Source: Leucobacter sp. UBA1945 (lineage in GTDB: Bacteria > Actinomycetota > Actinomycetes > Actinomycetales > Microbacteriaceae). From it: DNA of 12,597 bases. A program made the translations under genes and the position numbers. Location: contig DDEV01000049.1 in assembly GCA_002336855.1 (NCBI GenBank), positions 1-12,597 of the forward strand, given 5' to 3'. This document shows positions 7,500 through 12,597 of this stretch, in pieces (within the stretch, counting starts at the first letter, position 1; every line of letters begins with the position of its first letter). The notes beneath the pieces are model-generated. The model made no database searches. It saw only the letters and a program-made list of their open reading frames with translations, and was not told the DNA's origin.

Positions 7500-8300
7500 T
7501 CAGCGCCACTCGGCCCAGATGTCGAAGCCGAGCTTCACGATGAGCACCGCGACCACGATCAGAAACAGCGCCCTGATGAAGCGCGTGCCCCTGGCGATCG
7601 CCATGCGCGAGCCGAGCAGGCTGCCCGCGACGTTAGCGGCGCCCATCACGAGGCCCAGCGGCCACAGCACCGCCCCGAGCGGAATGAAGAAGAGCAGCGC
7701 CCCGAGATTGGTCGCGAAGTTCACGATCTTCGCCTTCGCGCTCGCCCGCAGAAAGTCATAGCCGAGCAGGCCGACGAGCGAGAACACCAGAAAGGTGCCG
7801 GTGCCCGGTCCGAGCACTCCGTCGTAGAAGCCGATGCTCGCGCCGATGGCCGATGCGACGATGAGGTGGCGCGATCCTCTGTGCTTGACTCTCGTCACCG
7901 CACCAAGCGCGGGCTTGAACAGCGTGATCAAGGCGACCACAACAAGCGCTACCACGATGATGGGTTTGAACAGTTGCGCGGGCAGCATCGCCGCAACCGA
8001 GGCCCCGGCGAACGCTCCGACGAGTGCGATGCCGGCCATCGGCAGGGCGGTGCGCAGACTCGGCCGCACGGTGCGGTAGTAACTCACGCTGCTCGTCGCA
8101 GTGCCGAAAATCGATGCCAGCTTGTTTGTCGCGAGCGCCTGCACGGGGGTGAGGCCAGGCACGAGCAGCAGCGCGGGCAACTGCAGCAGCCCCCCGCCGC
8201 CGACAACCGCATCGACCCATCCCGCGGCGAAGGCCGCCGCGATGAGCAGTGCGAGCACGCCCCAGTCGATGCCGTCGGGCAAGAACGGCAGCGCGGGCAT
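7500..8300 (-). CDS. TSUP (TauE/SafE, YfcA-like) family membrane protein, 266 aa
   Basis: A hydrophobic protein with about eight membrane segments, in the family of putative sulfite/sulfonate/organosulfur anion transporters. Both family half-repeats show their signatures: GWVDAVVGGGGLLQLPAL at about 27-44 and SIGFYDGVLGPGTGTFL at about 155-171, the latter characteristic of the YfcA branch. NFATNLGALLFFIPLGAV at about 194-211 is also typical. The start is ATG at 8300, immediately preceded by GTG at 8303; either is possible and they differ by one residue. Only a few bases separate the start from the TAG stop of zur (8305-8307), so translation is probably coupled. It is the last gene before the palindrome at 7425-7467. 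Its place in a zinc operon suggests a metal or sulfur link, but nothing in the protein identifies a substrate. Confidence 0.85.
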   Translation of the reverse strand: MPALPFLPDGIDWGVLALLIAAAFAAGWVDAVVGGGGLLQLPALLLVPGLTPVQALATNKLASIFGTATSSVSYYRTVRPSLRTALPMAGIALVGAFAGASVAAMLPAQLFKPIIVVALVVVALITLFKPALGAVTRVKHRGSRHLIVASAIGASIGFYDGVLGPGTGTFLVFSLVGLLGYDFLRASAKAKIVNFATNLGALLFFIPLGAVLWPLGLVMGAANVAGSLLGSRMAIARGTRFIRALFLIVVAVLIVKLGFDIWAEWR

Positions 8301-8304
8301 CACG

Positions 8305-8700
8305 CTACTTCGCCGCCCTGCAGCGCCCGCAGATGCCGAAGAGATCGACCACGTGGTCGATGTCGGTGAAGCCGTGCTCGGCGCCGACGCGGCTCGCCCA
8401 CTCTTCGACCACGCTCGCCTCGAGCTCTCGCGTGTCGCCGCAGCTGCGGCAGATCAGGTGATGGTGGTGCCCGGTCGAGCACGATCGAAACAGGTTCTCG
8501 CCTTCTGGCGACTGCAGCGAGTCGGCCTCGCCCGACTCTGCGAGCTGTGCAAGGTTGCGATAGACGGTGGCGAGCCCGATCGTCGAGCCCTCGTCGCGCA
8601 GCACTGCGTAGAGCTGCTGCGCGCTCACAAAGCCCTGGGCCTCTGCGAGCCGCGCACGAACGGCTTCGCGCTGCCAAGTGTTTCGCCTCGGTGCGCTCAC
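8305..8700 (-). CDS. zur: Zinc uptake regulator Zur (Fur family), 131 aa
   Basis: A cytoplasmic metal-sensing repressor that binds operators of zinc-uptake genes when loaded with zinc. The N-terminal winged helix includes GFVSAQQLYAVLRD (about 23-36) and the recognition helix IGLATVYRNLAQLAE (about 41-55). The metal/dimerisation domain contains CSTGHHHHLICRSCG (74-88), with the first CxxC at C84/C87, and IDHVVDLFGICGRC (114-127), with the second CxxC at C124/C127. The HHHHLxCRxCG arrangement and FGxCxxC end are those of actinobacterial Zur rather than iron Fur. The start is GTG at 8700, overlapping the TGA stop of the second permease by 4 bp (GTGA) and preceded by a near-perfect ribosome site. 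As the fifth gene of its own probable target operon it should be autoregulated. Confidence 0.92.
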   Translation of the reverse strand: MSAPRRNTWQREAVRARLAEAQGFVSAQQLYAVLRDEGSTIGLATVYRNLAQLAESGEADSLQSPEGENLFRSCSTGHHHHLICRSCGDTRELEASVVEEWASRVGAEHGFTDIDHVVDLFGICGRCRAAK

Positions 8701-9524
8701 GCGGGCACCTCCTTCACCTGAGTACGCGGCTTCGCCTGCCAGCGCGAGACGCGTCGCCACAGCAGGGCTGCCATGAACACCAGCGTAGTCGCTAGCCCGA
8801 TCGAGCCCCCCGCTGCGAGGTCGAACTGCCTCGAGGCCCACAGACCCGCGAGTCCCGAAACGACCCCCAGCAGCGCCGCGAGCGGGGGCACCCACTCGAT
8901 ACGCGGGGCGAGCAGCCTGGCCGCGGCCGCGGGTGCGATCAGTATCGCGACACCGAGGATCGCGCCCACCGCCGGCATCGCAACCACCACCGCGGCGGCG
9001 ATGAGGCCGACCACCGCAAGCTCGACCGGCCACGCCCGAAAACCCGCTGCCGCAAAGCCAGCCGGGTCGAAGGTGTGAAACAGGATGCGGCGGGCGAAGA
9101 GCGCCACGACGAACAGTGAGATCGCGAGCACGGCAGCGGTGACGACAATGTCGGCGGCGCTCACCGAGAGCGGCGATCCGACGAGCAACGCCTCGACCGG
9201 CACCCCGAGGCCCGGGTTCAGGCTCGTCAGCAGGGTGCCGAGCGCGAAGCCGAGCGCCAGCACCACGCCGCTGGCGACCTGCCTGCCCTGGCCGGGCACA
9301 CGGGAGAGCGCGGTCATGACGAGCACGAGCAGCAGGGCGAACAGCGCCTGTCCGAGCAGCAGGTTGTAGCCGAGCACCGCGAAGATGACGCCGCCGGGAA
9401 ACGTTGCGTGGCTCAGCGCCACCGCGAAAAAGGATCGGCGCCGCACCACGATCAACGAGCCCGCGATGCCGCTGAGCAAGCCGAGCAGGGTGATCTCGAG
9501 CGCTGCCAGAGCGAAGTAACTCAT
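8697..9524 (-). CDS. znuB: Zinc/manganese ABC transporter permease subunit 2 (ABC-3 family), 275 aa
   Basis: Integral membrane subunit of a metal importer, very hydrophobic, about eight or nine segments. ABC-3 family markers are SFFAVALSHATFPGGVIFAVLG (31-52; the SHA-x-PG pattern), an LGxxLTSLNPG segment at about 91-105, ALLVGSPLSVS (112-122), HTFDPAGFAAAGF (150-162) and VGAILGVAILIAPAAAARLL (186-205). It begins with ATG at 9524 overlapping the TGA of the preceding permease gene (ATGA, 4 bp), and its own TGA overlaps the zur start. The sequence differs clearly from permease 1, so the two probably form a heterodimeric channel as proposed for TroCD/MntCD systems. Zinc is favoured over manganese by the linked Zur. 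Confidence 0.88.
   Translation of the reverse strand: MSYFALAALEITLLGLLSGIAGSLIVVRRRSFFAVALSHATFPGGVIFAVLGYNLLLGQALFALLLVLVMTALSRVPGQGRQVASGVVLALGFALGTLLTSLNPGLGVPVEALLVGSPLSVSAADIVVTAAVLAISLFVVALFARRILFHTFDPAGFAAAGFRAWPVELAVVGLIAAAVVVAMPAVGAILGVAILIAPAAAARLLAPRIEWVPPLAALLGVVSGLAGLWASRQFDLAAGGSIGLATTLVFMAALLWRRVSRWQAKPRTQVKEVPA
8706..8714 (-). promoter_or_regulatory. Strong ribosome binding site of zur, inside the end of the upstream permease gene
   Basis: AAGGAGGTG on the minus strand, 5 nt before the GTG start at 8700. It supports the short 131-aa product and may keep the regulator well translated relative to the membrane subunits before it. Confidence 0.75.
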
Positions 9525-10396
9525 GCGGCCACCCCGTCTTTGGTGCGCTTCGATCCTTTTCGAACCATCGCACTGACCGCCACCGCGAGCAGGTACGCAG
9601 CCACGAGCAATAACACCACGAGCGCACCGGGAGATACCGAAAGATCGCCCGAAACCGACCACGCGAACGACCACCAGAGGCCGAGGGCGCCAGCCACGAG
9701 CGGCACCGCGATCGCGAGCGGCACGAGCAAGCCGAGCCGCTTCGTGAGAAGCCGCGACACCGCCATCGGCACTGTCAGCAACGCGACCACCATGAGCACT
9801 CCGAGCGCCTGCACCCCCGCGACCACAAGCAGCGCAGTCGCGATAGCCAGCGCGAGATCGGTGCGCAGCACCTTGAAACCGGCCGCCTCGAATCCGCCGA
9901 GATCGAAGGCCCGAAACATCTGCGCTCGCCACGTGAACAGCATGATGCCGATTGCGACTACCGCGACAACCACGATCTGCCAGAGCTGGGCCGAGGTTAC
10001 GGTGAGCAGGTGGCCGAAGAGCAGATCTTGCAGCTGAGCGGCGTAGCCCTGCTGCTTCGACACGAGCACGACTCCAAGGCTGAAAAGGCCGGTAAGCCCG
10101 ACCGCGATCGCCGCATCGCTGCCCGCCCCACCGCGCCTGTCGAGCAGGGTGAAGATGACGGCTGCGGCGAGCGCCGCGACCACTGCACCGGGCAGCAACC
10201 CCGCGCTGCCGCCGAGCGCGGCCCCGATGACGAGACCCGGAAACACGGCGTGCACCATGCCGTCGCTCACGAACTCCATCTCGCGAAAGCTGATGCCGAG
10301 CCCAACGACGCCGGCGGCCACGGCAAGCACCGCGATCGTTGCGAACGCACGCGCCATGAACGGCAACTGCAGCGCGTCAAGAATGCTGATGTCCAC
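9521..10396 (-). CDS. znuB: Zinc/manganese ABC transporter permease subunit 1 (ABC-3 family), 291 aa
   Basis: First of two consecutive, divergent metal-permease genes. It shows the ABC-3 pattern: GISFREMEFVSDGMVHAVFPG (34-54), TGLFSLGVVLVSKQQGY (102-118), LQDLLFGHLLTVT (122-134), FDLGGFEAAGF (164-174) and GVLMVVALLTVPMAVSRLL (199-217). A hydrophilic tail ends with a short basic stretch (MVRKGSKRTKDG). The start is GTG at 10396, with GAGGG about 10 nt upstream, and only 2 bp separate it from the znuC stop. The subunit would pair with permease 2 and dock the ATPase in the cytoplasmic membrane. The znuB symbol is used in the family sense for both permeases. Confidence 0.88.
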   Translation of the reverse strand: MDISILDALQLPFMARAFATIAVLAVAAGVVGLGISFREMEFVSDGMVHAVFPGLVIGAALGGSAGLLPGAVVAALAAAVIFTLLDRRGGAGSDAAIAVGLTGLFSLGVVLVSKQQGYAAQLQDLLFGHLLTVTSAQLWQIVVVAVVAIGIMLFTWRAQMFRAFDLGGFEAAGFKVLRTDLALAIATALLVVAGVQALGVLMVVALLTVPMAVSRLLTKRLGLLVPLAIAVPLVAGALGLWWSFAWSVSGDLSVSPGALVVLLLVAAYLLAVAVSAMVRKGSKRTKDGVAA

Positions 10397-10398
10397 TG

Positions 10399-11265
10399 TC
10401 AGTCAGCCCTCGGGGGTTTCACGCTCGTTCGACTCTGCGGCCGCGCCCCGTGCTCGTGTGCCCCGTGCTCGTGCGCGCCGGTCACGATCGTGTGGCCGTC
10501 GATTTCGACAGCCCCGTCTTGAAAAGTGTGCTCTACAGCCTCAAGAGTCAACGCCTCGGCGACCGGGCCGAAGCTCGCCGGGTGGCCCGGTTGTTCGGGG
10601 GTATGGCCGGCCGATAGCAGCAGGGCGTGGGTGCAGGCCTGCTGTGCGATCTCGAGATCGTGGGTGCTCACGATCACGGTGCGCCCCTCTTCGCGCAGCT
10701 CTCGCACGAGCGCGAGCAGGGTGCCGCGGTTCTCGCGATCGAGGCCGTTGAACGGCTCGTCGAGCAGCAGGAGGCTCGGGTCGGCGACGAGCGCACGCGC
10801 AAGTATCGCGCGCTGCTGCTGCCCGCCCGACAGCTCGCCGAAGATTCGGTTCGCGAGTGCCGAGAGGCCGACCTGGTCAAGCGCCGCGTCGATGGCCAGG
10901 CGATTCTGGCGGCCCAGCGGCCGAAGCGGCCCGAGCTTTCGGTAGAGTCCCATCGCCACGACCTGGCGCAACGTCACCGGCAGCTCGGTGCTGCGCGAGT
11001 CGGCCTGCGGCAGCGTAGCTACGCGCTTGCGAGCGGCGGCCGGCGTTGTTCCGAGCACCTTGACGCTGCCCGCGGTGAGCTCGGCGAGGCCGAGCAATCC
11101 CCGCAAGAGAGTCGATTTGCCCGAACCGTTCGGGCCGATGAGCGCGACGGCGCTGCCTGCCTCAATGTCGAGATCGAGGCGGGCAACGCGGCTGCGACCG
11201 GCGTAGCCGAAGGCGGCGTTCCGAAACGAAACGGCGAACTGATCGGGTGCCGCTGCGCCGCTCAT
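10399..11265 (-). CDS. znuC: Zinc/manganese ABC transporter ATP-binding protein with a His-rich C-terminal tail, 288 aa
   Basis: Cytoplasmic ATPase that powers metal import through the two permeases. All ABC motifs are intact: Walker A GPNGSGKST (44-52), Q-loop Q87 (LPQAD), signature LSGGQQQR (145-152), Walker B LLLLDEP with E170, and switch His H202 (STHDLE). After the catalytic core is a C-terminal extension, about 240-288, containing GAHEHGAHEHGA (263-274), a likely metal-binding or metal-sensing tail. The start is ATG at 11265, which overlaps the TGA stop of the upstream lipoprotein gene (ATGA) and is preceded by GGAAGG. A longer in-frame start at 11310 would lie inside that gene and adds no family sequence. 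The His tail is encoded by two tandem 15-bp units. Confidence 0.92.
   Translation of the reverse strand: MSGAAAPDQFAVSFRNAAFGYAGRSRVARLDLDIEAGSAVALIGPNGSGKSTLLRGLLGLAELTAGSVKVLGTTPAAARKRVATLPQADSRSTELPVTLRQVVAMGLYRKLGPLRPLGRQNRLAIDAALDQVGLSALANRIFGELSGGQQQRAILARALVADPSLLLLDEPFNGLDRENRGTLLALVRELREEGRTVIVSTHDLEIAQQACTHALLLSAGHTPEQPGHPASFGPVAEALTLEAVEHTFQDGAVEIDGHTIVTGAHEHGAHEHGARPQSRTSVKPPRAD
10445..10474 (-). repeat. Two tandem 15-bp units encoding the His-rich tail of the ATPase
   Basis: Units at 10445-10459 and 10460-10474 differ at one base only and encode GAHEH twice (in context HEHGAHEHGA). This looks like a recent in-frame duplication and could vary in copy number between strains. Confidence 0.7.
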
Positions 11266-12398
11266 GCGCCTTCCAAAGCGCTCGGCACAGGGTCGATGGA
11301 TGCGCCCCACGCCTCGAGAATGACGCTGGTGTTGTGCAGCGTCGCGCTGATGTAGGTCTCGGCACCGCTGCCAGCTGGCCCGAGCGAGTCGACGTAGAGC
11401 GAGTCTTCATCGATCACCGCGACGCCGGCCTCCTGCGCCACCGTCTTCGCGAGCTTCGGACTCAGCGAAGACTCGACGAAGATGGCTTTCACTCCGCTGT
11501 TCTTGATGGCGGCGACGAGACTGTCGATCTCGGCTGCGCTCGGCTCGGCGTTGTCTTCAAAGCTCGGAAGCAGGGATCCCGCGTAGGCGATGCCGTAGTC
11601 GTGCAGGTAATAGCGCAGCGAGTCGTGCCCGGTCACGAGCACTCGGTCATCGGCGGGAACCCGCGCGAACTGGGCCGCGATCCACTCGTCGAGGGTGACG
11701 AGTTTTGCGTTGTAGGCGCCAGCACGCTCGTAGTAGCCGTCGCCGTGCTCGGGGTCGATCTTGGCGAGCTCGTCGGCGATCTGCTGCACCATGCCCTGGG
11801 CAAAACGCGGCGAGGTCCAGAGGTGCGGGTTCAGGTCGCCGTGCTCGTGATCGTGATCGTGATCTTCTTCGCTCTTTTCGCTAGATTCGCTGCCCTCGCT
11901 GTCTGCCGTCTGCGGTTCGGCTGCGCCCTCCGCGCCGCCGTGCGAGTGCCCGTGGGTGTCGATGTGCTCGTGCTCACCCTCGTGGTTCTGGCCCTCCAGC
12001 GTCTCGGCCGTAATGGCGCGTGCGGTCTCGAGATCGAGACCCGCGCTCGCATCGACGAGAGTGCCAGAGAACCCCGACGCGTCGATGGCGCTATCGATGA
12101 ATTCGTCGAGACCGGCTCCGTTCACAATGAGCACGTCGGCTTGACCGAGGCTCAGCAGGTCTGCGGGGGTCGGGTCGAAGTGGTGCGCAGAGCTACCGGG
12201 GGCGAGCATGCCGGTGAGCTCAATATCGTTGCCGCCCACCTCGGCCGCAAAGTCAGCGAGCTGGGTGGTCGTCACTACGACCTTGAGATGCTCGCCCCGC
12301 TCCGGCTGCGATGCGTCATCGCTCGCAGAGCAGGAGGTGAGGGCGAGCGCGGCGGCTGCGCCAAGGGCGAGCGAAGAGATGAGTGCTGAGGTCTTCAC
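11262..12398 (-). CDS. znuA: Zinc-binding substrate-binding lipoprotein of an ABC importer (cluster A-I), 378 aa
   Basis: Extracytoplasmic metal-capturing lipoprotein. The signal peptide MKTSALISSLALGAAAALAL ends in lipobox LTSC with the lipidated Cys at 23. The SBP fold has the expected ligand positions: H72/H73 in GSSAHHFDPTP, H192 in DLNPHLW, H258 in VTGHDSLRYY and an acidic ligand near D330-D332 (VIDEDSLY). Between the first two ligands, residues about 138-188 form a long loop rich in His and acidic residues (HEGEHEHIDTHGHSH, then DHDHDHEHG), typical of zinc-specific ZnuA proteins and thought to scavenge zinc. The start is GTG at 12398, because it begins directly with the n-region of the signal peptide; AGAAAG-type pairing upstream (12406-12411) is weak. 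An in-frame TTG at 12449 would add 17 residues that fit no signal peptide. First gene of the operon. Confidence 0.92.
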   Translation of the reverse strand: MKTSALISSLALGAAAALALTSCSASDDASQPERGEHLKVVVTTTQLADFAAEVGGNDIELTGMLAPGSSAHHFDPTPADLLSLGQADVLIVNGAGLDEFIDSAIDASGFSGTLVDASAGLDLETARAITAETLEGQNHEGEHEHIDTHGHSHGGAEGAAEPQTADSEGSESSEKSEEDHDHDHEHGDLNPHLWTSPRFAQGMVQQIADELAKIDPEHGDGYYERAGAYNAKLVTLDEWIAAQFARVPADDRVLVTGHDSLRYYLHDYGIAYAGSLLPSFEDNAEPSAAEIDSLVAAIKNSGVKAIFVESSLSPKLAKTVAQEAGVAVIDEDSLYVDSLGPAGSGAETYISATLHNTSVILEAWGASIDPVPSALEGA

Positions 12399-12456
12399 GA
12401 GTGAACTTTCTAAACCGGCGCTGGTGATCTCAGGGATCTGCCGGAACAATGCTTAA

Positions 12457-12476
12457 TGAGAACGAGAATCACTCTA
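12457..12476. promoter_or_regulatory. Candidate Zur (Fur-family) operator upstream of znuA
   Basis: Plus-strand GAGAAC (12458-12463), GAGAAT (12464-12469), C, ACTCTA (12471-12476) matches 13 of 19 positions of the hexamer-array Fur box built from GATAAT units. The core TGA-N9-TCA at 12457-12471 has the spacing of actinobacterial Zur boxes. It covers the predicted -10 and start site of an operon that encodes Zur itself. The inner bases of the palindrome are poorly symmetric, so affinity may be moderate. Confidence 0.5.
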
Positions 12477-12500
12477 TCTCTTCTTGGGAACCATTCGCAA
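12471..12500 (-). promoter_or_regulatory. Candidate sigma-A-type promoter of the zinc operon
   Basis: On the minus strand, TTGCGA (12500-12495) and TAGAGT (12476-12471) are separated by 18 bp and resemble -35 and -10 elements. Transcription would begin near 12464, giving a leader of about 65 nt before znuA. The -10 overlaps the Fur/Zur-like box, which would allow simple repression. Both hexamers are read by eye. Confidence 0.4.
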
Positions 12501-12549
12501 CAAGCCGCGTGGTCGCCGCACAGAAACCCTCACTTCTCGCCCGGCCCTA

Positions 12550-12597
12550 CCCTTTTTGCCCTGCCCCTTTTGCCTTGCCCCGCCCTCACCTTGCCCC
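12550..12597. repeat. Pyrimidine-rich, imperfectly repeated stretch at the window edge
   Basis: From about 12541 the plus strand is almost purely C and T, with scattered G. Two 14-nt units (12550-12563 and 12564-12577) agree at 12 positions, with pattern C-run, T-run, GCC, TG; a degenerate third unit follows. No gene is visible from 12399 to the edge beyond the promoter and operator described. Confidence 0.4.

Noticed and set aside
8701..9627. Extension of zur upstream to 9627, which would give a 440-aa protein
   Set aside because: The extra part is an out-of-frame reading of the second permease gene; a near-perfect ribosome site and GTG at 8700 mark the true start.
11247..12389. A 380-codon plus-strand frame opposite znuA
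   Set aside because: It is antisense to a complete lipoprotein with signal peptide and metal ligands; it has no independent features.
12399..12449. TTG start for znuA at 12449
   Set aside because: The 17 extra residues would stand before the basic n-region of the signal peptide, and the predicted lipobox fits the shorter form.
1..12597. CRISPR arrays, insertion sequences, tRNA or rRNA genes, phage genes
   Set aside because: No spaced direct repeats, transposase motifs, tRNA-like cloverleaf or rRNA-like conserved sequence was seen. The window reads as ordinary chromosomal genes with two regulatory gaps.

Overview
The window looks like chromosome of a high-GC Gram-positive actinobacterium. 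The sequence shows very high G+C, GTG starts, strong Shine-Dalgarno sites and overlapping stop/start codons. The Zur repressor is of the actinobacterial type. A Microbacteriaceae-like host is my inference from overall flavour; no rRNA, tRNA or other taxonomic marker is present.

Layout from left to right. (1) 1-541, minus strand: the first 180 codons of a ROK-family regulator, cut by the window edge. (2) 603-3482, minus strand: a large fused FAD/Fe-S oxidoreductase of the D-lactate / 2-hydroxyacid dehydrogenase type, with the ROK gene 61 bp downstream on the same strand. (3) 3483-3752: a divergent intergenic region with an extended -10 for the dehydrogenase and a hairpin/palindrome just upstream of it. 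(4) 3753-7394, plus strand: a solitary RND-superfamily exporter of 1213 aa. It carries a long two-helix coiled-coil hairpin inserted into its second extracytoplasmic loop. (5) 7425-7467: a perfect 43-nt palindrome between two convergent transcription units. (6) 12398-7500, minus strand: a compact six-gene zinc (possibly Zn/Mn) operon in the order substrate-binding lipoprotein, ATPase, permease 1, permease 2, Zur repressor, TSUP-family membrane protein. Its genes overlap by 4 bp or are separated by 1-2 bp. (7) 12399-12597: the operon's promoter region, with a Fur/Zur-like box over the predicted -10, then a pyrimidine-rich repeat stretch at the window edge.

How the genes work together. In zinc shortage Zur would release the box upstream of znuA. 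The lipoprotein would capture metal outside the membrane, aided by a His-rich loop. Two different permease subunits, driven by the ATPase (which has its own His-rich tail), would import it. Because zur is the fifth gene of the same transcript, the circuit is probably a negative autoregulatory loop. The TSUP gene is coupled to zur; its substrate is unknown.

The item most worth follow-up is the RND exporter. Its hairpin consists of two helices of about 63 residues around a Pro-rich turn, placed where AcrB has its docking subdomain. I see no membrane-fusion or outer-membrane partner gene beside it. The hairpin could be a built-in, adaptor-like extension crossing the thick cell wall, analogous to the coiled coil proposed for mycobacterial MmpL4/MmpL5.
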